Positions 19,894-27,988 of a stretch of DNA of 64,000 bases are shown piece by piece (positions within the stretch are counted from its first letter, which is position 1; every line of letters begins with the position of its first letter). A program made the translations under genes and the position numbers. Below the pieces are notes generated by a model, which searched no databases, had not been told where the DNA came from, and worked only from the letters and a program-made list of their open reading frames with translations. This stretch comes from Sphingobacterium sp. ML3W (lineage in GTDB: Bacteria > Bacteroidota > Bacteroidia > Sphingobacteriales > Sphingobacteriaceae), in NCBI RefSeq assembly GCF_029542085.1, contig NZ_CP107036.1, positions 2,108,001-2,172,000 on the forward strand, read 5' to 3'.

Positions 19894-20919
19894 TTAATTT
19901 TTAAATAATTTACCAAATCCATCTGAATAAATCGTCTGAATGGCTTGGTTTTTATTCTTATAAATGACAAAAACTTCCACGTCTTTCAATTTCCTGGCCT
20001 TCGCGATAATCTCTGTCGGTTCCATTCCCATAAAGTAGTTGTCCAAAGCATCAGCATCCATGGCGGTTCTGGTATATACAGTAACACTTAATACACTGGT
20101 TGTATAAGGGAATCCTGTAACTGGATTAATATGATGCCCTAGTTTTTTATCCTTATATTTAATAAATTTCTCAAAACTACCAGCTGTGGTTAGCGCACCG
20201 GAGTTGAGTTGGACAACCGCTGTCATGATATCCTCCTGCTTGTTTTCGTCGGGCTGGACAATCCCAATGGAAAAGCCCTTTTGTCCTGGTGGAGTTCCCG
20301 AAGCTCTAATTTCACCGCCTACTTCCACCATATAATTGGAAATTCCTTTATGTTCGAGGTAATCAGCCAGCACATCGACGGTATACCCTTGTGCGATACC
20401 ATTGACATCAATCTTAACCCCCTGCTTTTTCTTGATTAGCTGCTTGCGATTGACTTTAAGATGATGCATGCCTACAAATTGTTTCGCGGCGTAAACTGTT
20501 GCCGAATCCGGAGCAACCTGACTTTTTTTAACACCAAAGCCCCAAAGGTTGACCAGTGGGGCAATAGTAATATCGAATTGGCCTTTAGATAGTTTGTTGT
20601 ATCGGAATGAAGCCGCAATGACATAGGCCATATGCTTATCCATTTCAATCTGCATAATGCTGTCTTGGTTGAACAAGGATATTTTCGAATCCTTGCGATA
20701 GATCGACATGGATAGATCGATAACTTTTAAGATGCTATCAATCTCCGACCGCCTGACAAGACTATCCGAAGCGAAATAAGTAACGTGAAACTGCGTGCCT
20801 TGTGCGGGGCCTTCCAGGCGAATCTTGCTTAACTCTTTTTGACCAGTTTGTGCCTGTAAACCAAGCGCCCCAATAATAAAAAAGAATATACAGCAGATTT
20901 CCCTATTTAGCCCCATCAC
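19894..20919 (-). CDS. apbE: FAD:protein FMN transferase
   Basis: Attaches FMN covalently to Thr/Ser of target flavoproteins in the periplasm. The 341 residues begin with a signal peptide ending LGLQAQ; no lipobox is seen. Family blocks are clear: FDITIAPLVNLWGFG, DVNGIAQGYTVDVLADYL, VEVGGEIRASG, and the metal-binding DADALDNYFMG near the end. Its position inside a carbohydrate-oxidation cluster is unusual; apbE more often sits with NQR or RNF genes. None of the neighbouring proteins shows an obvious (S/T)GA(S/T) acceptor motif, so the target lies elsewhere. Confidence 0.93.
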   Translation of the reverse strand: MMGLNREICCIFFFIIGALGLQAQTGQKELSKIRLEGPAQGTQFHVTYFASDSLVRRSEIDSILKVIDLSMSIYRKDSKISLFNQDSIMQIEMDKHMAYVIAASFRYNKLSKGQFDITIAPLVNLWGFGVKKSQVAPDSATVYAAKQFVGMHHLKVNRKQLIKKKQGVKIDVNGIAQGYTVDVLADYLEHKGISNYMVEVGGEIRASGTPPGQKGFSIGIVQPDENKQEDIMTAVVQLNSGALTTAGSFEKFIKYKDKKLGHHINPVTGFPYTTSVLSVTVYTRTAMDADALDNYFMGMEPTEIIAKARKLKDVEVFVIYKNKNQAIQTIYSDGFGKLFKN

Positions 20920-20929
20920 TGCACTGCTA

Positions 20930-22243
20930 TTAAATATAAAGGTTTGTATTTTGACCGGGGTTTGCTACAGCGTAAAAACCCTCTGTATCAGGAAGTAATT
21001 TCGGTTTAGCATCCCACGCCAGTACATCCGGCCCCAATTTGATCGTTGATTTCAATGCCTCATCCCATTTGATAACCTTACCTGTATAACAAGCAATACG
21101 TCCGATGATCCCCGTTAACGTGCTATAAGCACCATATTCTGCATTGTCAAACTTATACTCACCTTTAGTGATTGCTTCAAAAAGTTCTTTGTGTTCTTGT
21201 TGGTAAGGATTTGGATTACCTTTCGCGTCATGGCGATAGATCTCCTTACCTTTCCAATCATACAATACAGCCTGTCCACCAGCCGAAAGATATACACGAC
21301 CTTTTGTCGCCTGAAACTGCTCATCAACGCGATTTTGTATTCCTTCAAAATGTCGACATTGGCTATATACCACACTGTTGTCTGCATAGGTCAGTTCGAG
21401 CGCAAAATTATCATAGATTTCGCCGTATTCTTTACCTGTACGGTGTGCTCTACTTCCTGTACCTTGGATCGATACCGGATAAGAACCTTTCACCCAGTTG
21501 GCAATGTCAATGTTGTGTACATGTTGCTCAACGATGTGGTCACCACACAACCAGTTGAAATAATACCAGTTACGCATCTGATATTCCATTTCAGATTGTT
21601 CTGGTTTACGTGGGCGTACCCATACCCCGCCCGAATTCCAATACACCTGTCCTGAAGTAATATCACCGATTGCGCCGTCATGGATACGCTTGATCGCTTC
21701 ACGATAGTTGGTCTGATAGCGACGTTGCAAACCGACGACAACATTCAATTTTTTGCGTTTAGCCTCAGCAGCCGCACGTATAACTTGTTGCACACCTGGA
21801 ATATCAACAGCAACAGGTTTCTCCATAAAAACATGTTTTCCCTGACGGATTGCTTCTTCAAAATGTGTTGGTCTAAACCCTGGAGGCGTCGCTAAAATAA
21901 CAACATCAGCTAATTTAATAGCCTCTTTATAAGCATCAAATCCTACAAATTTATGGTTATCGCTGACATCGATTTTATCTTGCCATTTCTCTTTAAGCGT
22001 ATTATATGTACTATCTAAATTATCTTTAAATGCATCAGCCAAAGCAACAACTTTGATGTTCGCTCCTGAGCTTAGGGCGTCAAATGTAGCACCGGTACCT
22101 CTACCTCCACAGCCAACTAAAGCCACTTTGATGACATCAGAACCAGCAGCATAGGCTCCGGATAAAGGCAGTGAGCTTAACATGGCACCGCCTGCGACCA
22201 TGGCAGAAGTTTTAATAAAATCTCTTCTTTCTAGATTTTCCAT
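20930..22243 (-). CDS. Exported Gfo/Idh/MocA-family oxidoreductase
   Basis: A 437-residue protein with a Tat-like leader (ERRDFIKTSAMVAGGAM), a Rossmann motif (VALVGCGGRGTG, residues 40-51) and the catalytic EKP at 141-143. It ends in a dimerisation domain typical of the family. It is a paralogue of the 477-residue protein in the same cluster; two exported members in one cluster suggests sequential oxidation/reduction steps on a glycoside. It precedes apbE by 10 bases. Confidence 0.9.
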   Translation of the reverse strand: MENLERRDFIKTSAMVAGGAMLSSLPLSGAYAAGSDVIKVALVGCGGRGTGATFDALSSGANIKVVALADAFKDNLDSTYNTLKEKWQDKIDVSDNHKFVGFDAYKEAIKLADVVILATPPGFRPTHFEEAIRQGKHVFMEKPVAVDIPGVQQVIRAAAEAKRKKLNVVVGLQRRYQTNYREAIKRIHDGAIGDITSGQVYWNSGGVWVRPRKPEQSEMEYQMRNWYYFNWLCGDHIVEQHVHNIDIANWVKGSYPVSIQGTGSRAHRTGKEYGEIYDNFALELTYADNSVVYSQCRHFEGIQNRVDEQFQATKGRVYLSAGGQAVLYDWKGKEIYRHDAKGNPNPYQQEHKELFEAITKGEYKFDNAEYGAYSTLTGIIGRIACYTGKVIKWDEALKSTIKLGPDVLAWDAKPKLLPDTEGFYAVANPGQNTNLYI

Positions 22244-22271
22244 AACAGTTTTATATTGATTATTTTATTTT

Positions 22272-23240
22272 TTAAAAATCTTTAATTGGTTTTTTATCAT
22301 AATAAGCCATAATTTCTTCATGACTAGGTGGATTCAACGGTCGTACTAAACGCATACCGACAAATGGTGCTTCGGGAAACCACCAATTACTTTTTGGAAC
22401 CTGAGGGTCCAATTGTTTCCAAATTGGGTCTGAGGCTCCACGGGCAGCCGAACGAAGATCTGCTGCAGCATGATCGAACGCTCCACCACGGACAACATGC
22501 GGATACAAAGTCGTTGGAACGACAACTGGATTCGTTAACACCTTATCTTTACCTTCAGTATAGCTATCGGCTTTGTATTGGTCATAGGTCCATTCCCCCA
22601 CATTACCATAAATATCATAAAGGCCCCAAGGATTAGGTTTCTTCTCTCCTACAGCATGCGTTTTTTGCTCCGAATTATCTTTAAACCAGGCATAATCACC
22701 TAATTGAGCCTCTTTATCTCCAAAAAAATAAGCGGTCTTAGCCCCGGCACGTGCAGCATATTCCCATTCCGCCTCCGTTGGCAGACGATAGAATACACCT
22801 GTACGTACATATAACCATTTACAAAATTGAATCGCATTATAGTGCGTCATGGCAAGTGCAGGATGCCCTTCTTTACCAAAACCAAATGTCATATCAAGGT
22901 AGGGTTTCGTGGGTCTGGTGACGGCGTCTATTTCCGGCGCAACCTTACCATCTTTGCTTTTTGCGATTTCGTAATCTTTGTACAAAAAAGGCTCAAACAA
23001 ATCCCAGGTCACTTCATACTGCCCCATCCAGAACGGATCAAGTTTAACCTCATGTACCGGCTTTTCATCATCCTTCCCGCCAGTGACAGATCCCATTTTG
23101 AAGCTTCCGCCCGGGATTGCTACCATTTTAAACGAAAGATTGGTCCCTTCAATGGTCTGCTCATAAGGATCAAACTTCTTTTGAGCAATAGCATGTACCC
23201 CGGCAAACAGCAAAACAGGAATTAAGAATCTTTTTAACAT
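22272..23240 (-). CDS. SUMF1/FGE-domain protein lacking the FGE cysteine pair
   Basis: A 322-residue exported protein (signal ending AIAQ) with a formylglycine-generating-enzyme fold: IPGGSFKMGS, MGQYEVTW, CKWLYVRTGVFYRLPTEAEWEYAAR in blocks, WGLYDIYGNVGEW, and VRGGAFDH. True FGE uses two cysteines near the final RC motif; here that end reads VGMRLVRPL with no Cys, so sulfatase activation is unlikely. A binding or other role in the carbohydrate cluster is more probable. It is the first gene of the cluster and has a palindrome 38-54 bases upstream. Confidence 0.85.
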   Translation of the reverse strand: MLKRFLIPVLLFAGVHAIAQKKFDPYEQTIEGTNLSFKMVAIPGGSFKMGSVTGGKDDEKPVHEVKLDPFWMGQYEVTWDLFEPFLYKDYEIAKSKDGKVAPEIDAVTRPTKPYLDMTFGFGKEGHPALAMTHYNAIQFCKWLYVRTGVFYRLPTEAEWEYAARAGAKTAYFFGDKEAQLGDYAWFKDNSEQKTHAVGEKKPNPWGLYDIYGNVGEWTYDQYKADSYTEGKDKVLTNPVVVPTTLYPHVVRGGAFDHAAADLRSAARGASDPIWKQLDPQVPKSNWWFPEAPFVGMRLVRPLNPPSHEEIMAYYDKKPIKDF

Positions 23241-23277
23241 ATTTAGGTTTCTATTTAAAGACTAAAATATAAAATAA

Positions 23278-23294
23278 GGTGTATACTTTACACT
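23278..23294. promoter_or_regulatory. Palindrome GGTGTA-N5-TACACT upstream of the sugar-oxidation cluster
   Basis: 17-bp inverted repeat, five of six arm positions pairing perfectly. It lies 38-54 bases before the first gene of the cluster. A near-identical palindrome lies between the NrtR-type gene and pfkA (46774-46790). Candidate operator; the binding protein is inferred only. Confidence 0.5.
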
Positions 23295-23421
23295 TTGACA
23301 TTATAACTTTTTTATTACAGTTTAATTCTTACACAAAGGAACCTTTTGTAATAACGGTTTAGCAAGCAGACTTGCCCACTCCACAGGGAGGTTAAGGTTA
23401 GTCAAAAAAAGTTCCTTCAAT

Positions 23422-23456
23422 AAAAAAGGTTTTCCATTCGCATGGGAAACCTTTTT
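23422..23456 (-). terminator. Intrinsic terminator of the 24.8-23.5 kb lipoprotein genes
   Basis: 10-bp stem GGTTTTCCAT / ATGGGAAACC (one G-T pair), loop TCGC, with A/T runs on both flanks. Confidence 0.85.
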
Positions 23457-23479
23457 ATCTTTTTACTGATCCGTACCCC

Positions 23480-24070
23480 TTATAGCAGGATTTTTCGGCT
23501 CACCGCCTTATCTATGGTAATATATCCAGGATAGAATACCGATTGGCCAGCAATATTGATCGAAGGTTTAATTTTTAACGTAAATATTCCCTTTTTATTC
23601 TCGTCGCTGGACATTAAAAAATTTTGCAGATCCGAATTCACCAAAAGATCATAAATATTGGTTGCAATACGTACATTGGCCACAGTAGATTCACCAGGTT
23701 CAATTTGCAAGGATTGATTGACAATTCCTTCGACAAGCTGCTGGCCACCATATAGAATGATATATTGAAACTTATTGATGGATGCTTTCTTTAGTGTTGG
23801 ATTATCTATTTTAAGACGAATTACGGCATCCAAAGGAATATCCTTTCGTAAGTAGGCCAAAGCCAGACTCGGTGCCGCCCCGAGGTCAATCTGATTATTT
23901 TTAATCAGACGCTGCAGCGACGTCCCTGCCAATCGAATACTGTCCACTGATTCTACGTCAAACTTACATTTCGCCAAGTTCTCGATCTGTGCTTTTTGTC
24001 TATTTACTCCGCATCCGGAAATGAATAAGCCCAAAAAGACCAAACATCCAAATAAAATTTTCTTGCTCAT
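23480..24070 (-). CDS. Lipoprotein, possibly LEA14/WHy-like
   Basis: A 196-residue protein with a lipoprotein signal (lipobox ISGC, Cys20). The mature part has alternating hydrophobic beta-strand patterns and a segment AVIRLKIDNPTLKKASINKFQY that resembles LEA-14/WHy-type domains, in which an N-P pair follows a strand. That family call is tentative. It overlaps none of its neighbours and lies 5 bases after the next lipoprotein gene, so both are likely co-expressed envelope proteins. Confidence 0.65.
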   Translation of the reverse strand: MSKKILFGCLVFLGLFISGCGVNRQKAQIENLAKCKFDVESVDSIRLAGTSLQRLIKNNQIDLGAAPSLALAYLRKDIPLDAVIRLKIDNPTLKKASINKFQYIILYGGQQLVEGIVNQSLQIEPGESTVANVRIATNIYDLLVNSDLQNFLMSSDENKKGIFTLKIKPSINIAGQSVFYPGYITIDKAVSRKILL

Positions 24071-24075
24071 AGCCG

Positions 24076-24819
24076 CTATTTTCCTCCAAATTTATACAAA
24101 ACTCCCAGTGTAAACAATGGGTAACCAGCTTTTAAATATGTATTGCTTTTAAAACCGAAAACCATACCATTTGTGTATTGCAACTTCCACCCTTTTCCAA
24201 GCCCCATCCTGGTATAAAACACAGGCTCAATAAGCATATTATCTTCGTTCTCGACTGGAAGGCCATCTATCGCAAAGTTCTTCATACGCATATTGCTCAA
24301 TCTAATGATTGTACCGTAGTCAATATCATGTCTATTACCAAACAATTTCAGAGCATCCTTCTTTTCCGATGAAAAATTCACCTGCACGAAAATCTTGTCA
24401 AAGTCCATGTCTTGTGTCTCCACAATTGCTTGCCCCATCGTTGACGATCTTTTATCAATTACACTTGTGGTCCCAAGTCCATACCCACCATATACTTCAA
24501 ATACCCGATTATTTTTCTTACCAAAACGCGTATAGTAACCTATGCCCGCTTCCCCCATTTTCTGCGCGTAGTCCTTGGTATTGGATCCATTGTCTACATA
24601 GGATCCATTAGCAATCACAGCAACGTGATCCGTCACTGCCACACCCAAATTTGCTGATACATTTGCCTTTGTATTTATATTTCCGGAGACATAAACCTCA
24701 CCAGCTTCTGTAAACATAGGTGCCGAAGGAACATTGGGCATATAGATCGAACTACAGGAATATAGAGAGCAGGCAAACAATCCAGCACACAGACCATATC
24801 CAAACTTGTTGTATTTCAT
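24076..24819 (-). CDS. Outer-membrane-associated lipoprotein of unknown function
   Basis: A 247-residue protein with a lipoprotein signal (lipobox YSC, Cys22). The mature part is rich in amphipathic strands with Gly and aromatic residues (GIGYYTRF, VYGGYGLG, LGVLYKFGGK at the C-terminus), which suggests a small beta-barrel in the outer membrane. The ending with an aromatic residue two from the end partly fits such barrels. No family name is certain. Confidence 0.65.
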   Translation of the reverse strand: MKYNKFGYGLCAGLFACSLYSCSSIYMPNVPSAPMFTEAGEVYVSGNINTKANVSANLGVAVTDHVAVIANGSYVDNGSNTKDYAQKMGEAGIGYYTRFGKKNNRVFEVYGGYGLGTTSVIDKRSSTMGQAIVETQDMDFDKIFVQVNFSSEKKDALKLFGNRHDIDYGTIIRLSNMRMKNFAIDGLPVENEDNMLIEPVFYTRMGLGKGWKLQYTNGMVFGFKSNTYLKAGYPLFTLGVLYKFGGK

Positions 24820-25058
24820 AAATCGGTATTTATCTTAAAAACACATATCCTTTATAAAAATTGTACCAAAGCGGTTACATTTAACAGAAAATAACAATTT
24901 ACCTCATAAATAAAGACCCGTTTTTTTCCCTTATGAGAGCATCCACGAGTTTTTCTAACCAGCAAACAACTCTGATCCAATCAGATGGAACATTCCTTGA
25001 TTTCGGCCGAATCATTGAATCTGTTAAAAATAAAATTTGGCAACAAAAAGTGATATAC

Positions 25059-25090
25059 ACAAAAAAAGGCATCAATTGCTTGATGCCTTC
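25059..25090 (-). terminator. Intrinsic terminator of the rplU-rpmA operon
   Basis: Perfect 10-bp stem AAGGCATCAA / TTGATGCCTT, loop TTGC (25076-25079); on the minus strand it is followed by a run of T. Confidence 0.9.
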
Positions 25091-25110
25091 TTCAAATATT
25101 GTTGCAAACC

Positions 25111-25374
25111 TTATGCTTGTTCTGTAGGAACTACAGATACATAAGATTTATTGTTAGCTTTTTTACGGAAAACTACTTTACCGTCTACTAGAGCGAACAA
25201 TGTGTGGTCTTTACCAATACCAACATTTGTGTCAGGATTGTGTTGTGTACCGCGTTGGCGTACGATGATGTTACCAGCGATTGCTTGTTGACCACCGAAG
25301 ATTTTGATACCTAAACGCTTGCTATGTGACTCACGGCCGTTCTTAGAACTACCCGCACCTTTTTTGTGTGCCAT
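25111..25374 (-). CDS. rpmA: 50S ribosomal protein L27
   Basis: 87 residues beginning [19 protein letters not shown], the standard L27 start with the flexible N-terminal tail reaching the peptidyl-transferase centre. The body includes [11 protein letters not shown] and [13 protein letters not shown]-like ([13 protein letters not shown]) segments. It lies 43 bases after rplU, the usual order L21-L27. Confidence 0.98.
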   Translation of the reverse strand: MAHKKGAGSSKNGRESHSKRLGIKIFGGQQAIAGNIIVRQRGTQHNPDTNVGIGKDHTLFALVDGKVVFRKKANNKSYVSVVPTEQA

Positions 25375-25417
25375 TTCTTTATCTTAATTTAAGACTAATG
25401 TCTGATTAAAAATTCAA

Positions 25418-25729
25418 TTATAACGTAATACCAGTGATCTGGATTTTAGAAAATTGTTGACGGTGACCGTTTTTCTTTTTGTAGCCTTTACGACGTTTTT
25501 TCTTGAAAACGATAACTTTATCGCCTTTTAAATGAGACAAAATTTTAGCCGAAACTTTTGCACCAGCAACGCTAGGTGTACCAATGGTAAATTTACCACC
25601 GTCTTCTGCTAACAATACATTGTCAAATTCAATACTAGCGCCTTCATCTCCTTGTAAACGGTGTACAAAAAGGAACTGGTCTTTTGCAACCTTAAATTGC
25701 TGTCCTGCTATATTTACTATTGCGTACAT
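25418..25729 (-). CDS. rplU: 50S ribosomal protein L21
   Basis: 103 residues starting [17 protein letters not shown], typical of L21, with the C-terminal basic block [17 protein letters not shown] that binds 23S rRNA. First gene of the rplU-rpmA operon, with a good promoter upstream. Confidence 0.98.
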   Translation of the reverse strand: MYAIVNIAGQQFKVAKDQFLFVHRLQGDEGASIEFDNVLLAEDGGKFTIGTPSVAGAKVSAKILSHLKGDKVIVFKKKRRKGYKKKNGHRQQFSKIQITGITL

Positions 25730-25763
25730 TGTTAATTAATTAAATGTGTTATTAAATGAAGGG

Positions 25764-25794
25764 CAAAAGTAATTAGTTTTTATCACAATTCAAA
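25764..25794 (-). promoter_or_regulatory. Bacteroidota-type promoter of rplU-rpmA
   Basis: On the minus strand TTTG (25791-25794) and TACTTTTG (25764-25771) are separated by 19 bases, an exact fit to TTTG-N19-TAnnTTTG. The rplU ATG is 35 bases downstream. Confidence 0.7.
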
Positions 25795-25877
25795 GATAAA
25801 TCTATCTTTTTCCCTTCATTCTTCATCAACCAGTGTGTCTCTCCATCGGAAATAACAGACTAGCAAGTATTAACCTC

Positions 25878-27920
25878 TTACCAAACTAAAATTCTTTTTT
25901 CCGGTGCAACGTACATTTTAGCTGTAGGCTGCACATTAAATGCCTTATAAAATGCTTCCATATTATAAACAGGGCCATTTACACGGAACTGTTCCGGGCT
26001 ATGTGGATCAACTTTCAAACGTAAACGCATGCGCTCATCGCTGCTTTTCACCCGCCATACCTGTGCAAAACTCAAAAAGAAACGCTGATCACCTGTAAAA
26101 CCGTCAATCTTCTCATTCCCCTGCCCTTGTTTAGTCAGTTTAAATGCATCATAAGCAATGTTCAATCCACCAATGTCAGCTAGATTCTCCCCAAGGGTTA
26201 ATTCTCCATTGACATGTTGATTATCCAATAAGGTGAAGCTGCCGTACAATTTCGTTACTTGATTTGCACGTTCGGTAAACTGTTTGGCATCTACTGCTGT
26301 CCACCAATCATTCAAATTACCAGCCTTATCATACTGTCTGCCCTGATCATCAAAACCATGTGTCATCTCATGACCTATGACAGCACCAATAGCACCATAG
26401 TTGATCGCATCATCCGCATTGGCGTCAAAGAATGGAAATTGTAGGATTCCCGCTGGGAATACAATCTCATTGTAGGGCGGATTATAATAAGCGTTCACGG
26501 TCGGTGTTGTCATGAGCCACTCCTTCTTATCAACAGGCTTACTTATTTTACTGACCATCTCCTTATAAGCATGCTTAGCTGAAGACTGCAGATTCGCATA
26601 ATACGTATCTTTTGCAACTTCTACATCACTATAATCCTTCCATTTTTCAGGATAACCGATTTTCTTGACAAAAGCTTCCAATTTCTCGATTGCCTTTTTC
26701 TTGGTTTCTGGTGTCATCCAGTCTAATTTCTCGATTCTTGTCTTGTAGACCTTTTGCAAATTATCGACCAATTCCATCATGCGTTGTTTTGCCTCAGGTT
26801 TGAAATAGTCATCCACATAGAGCTTACCAACAATCTCACCCAGGTTTTCGTCAGCAGAACTAACCATCAGCTTCCAACGTTCTTTTTGTTGCTTTTGTCC
26901 ATTGAGCGTCTTGCCAAATAGTTCAAATTTTGCATCGCGAAACTCCTTGCTCAGCGCAGTCGCAGAACCATTTGCCAAATCAGCTTTTAGTTTTGTTTTC
27001 CAGATATCTACAGGCTGTGATTTCAACAAATTATTTAATGCTAGATAGAACTTAGGTTGCTGTACCAAAATCGTATCAGTCTTCACCTCCAATCGCCCAA
27101 GAATATCTTTCCAATTCAAATTTGGGGTTTGTTTCTGGAAATCCTGAACGGCAAACTTATTGTAGTTTTTAATCGGATCCCGCAATTCAACAGGCGTTAA
27201 ATGGGATTTTGCGATTTCCGTTTCCAGTTTTAGTACCTCTTCAGCAGATTTCTGGGCATTTGCTCCCTCACCGATCAATCCAAACAATTTAACCAAATAG
27301 GCCACATAAGCTTCCCTAATCTTTTTGGCTTTATCATCCTGATCCAGATAGTAGCTTGCCTCTGGCAGATTCAAACCACCTTGAAAAAACTGAAGTGCAT
27401 TTTTATTGCTGATCCGATCATCAGCAGCCACATAAAAACTGAAAAGATCACCATCGCCATCTTTGAATCCATCTGCAGCATAGGCGATTAGTTCATCGAC
27501 AGTTTTCAATGCATTGATTTTCTGAATCGTTCCTTCTATCGGCTTGGCTCCAAGTTTATCAATGGTGACGGTATCCATACCGCTCGCATAGAAATCACCG
27601 GCTTTCTGCTGATCTGATCCCTTCTTACTGTTGGACTGAGCAGCATTTTCCAATACTGTTTTTAATTTCTGCAAATTTTCATCCGCTAGAATATAAAATG
27701 AACCCCAGCCCGTTTCGGAAGCCGGTATCTGGGTATTTTTCATCCATGCACCATTCGCATATTGGAAGAAGTTATCACCAGGATTGACTGTTGTGTCCAT
27801 GCCAGAAACATCAAAAAAATTGGTTCTGACTTCTTGTGCACCCTCTTTGCTCTTATTGGATTGACATGACAGCATCATTAAGACGATCGAGAGCGTCCCC
27901 CATTTGACTTTTTGTATCAT
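25878..27920 (-). CDS. M13-family zinc metallopeptidase (neprilysin/PepO-like) lipoprotein
   Basis: A 680-residue endopeptidase with a lipoprotein signal (lipobox LSC, Cys19), so it is probably anchored in the envelope. The zinc motif HEMTH is at residues 517-521, followed by the third-ligand region GENLADIGG. The substrate-binding segment NAYYNP and the C-terminal VW are also typical of M13 enzymes. It degrades peptides; the physiological substrate is unknown. Monocistronic by position. Confidence 0.95.
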   Translation of the reverse strand: MIQKVKWGTLSIVLMMLSCQSNKSKEGAQEVRTNFFDVSGMDTTVNPGDNFFQYANGAWMKNTQIPASETGWGSFYILADENLQKLKTVLENAAQSNSKKGSDQQKAGDFYASGMDTVTIDKLGAKPIEGTIQKINALKTVDELIAYAADGFKDGDGDLFSFYVAADDRISNKNALQFFQGGLNLPEASYYLDQDDKAKKIREAYVAYLVKLFGLIGEGANAQKSAEEVLKLETEIAKSHLTPVELRDPIKNYNKFAVQDFQKQTPNLNWKDILGRLEVKTDTILVQQPKFYLALNNLLKSQPVDIWKTKLKADLANGSATALSKEFRDAKFELFGKTLNGQKQQKERWKLMVSSADENLGEIVGKLYVDDYFKPEAKQRMMELVDNLQKVYKTRIEKLDWMTPETKKKAIEKLEAFVKKIGYPEKWKDYSDVEVAKDTYYANLQSSAKHAYKEMVSKISKPVDKKEWLMTTPTVNAYYNPPYNEIVFPAGILQFPFFDANADDAINYGAIGAVIGHEMTHGFDDQGRQYDKAGNLNDWWTAVDAKQFTERANQVTKLYGSFTLLDNQHVNGELTLGENLADIGGLNIAYDAFKLTKQGQGNEKIDGFTGDQRFFLSFAQVWRVKSSDERMRLRLKVDPHSPEQFRVNGPVYNMEAFYKAFNVQPTAKMYVAPEKRILVW

Positions 27921-27988
27921 ACTTTATTAGATTAAAGAATATAATTAAAGCTAAGCATATTTTGAAGCGCTTCAAAAATACAGCGTAA

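Noticed and set aside
24933-25127. A 64-codon open frame in the gap before rpmA
   Set aside because: It crosses the rpmA terminator and the rpmA end, and its composition is not protein-like.
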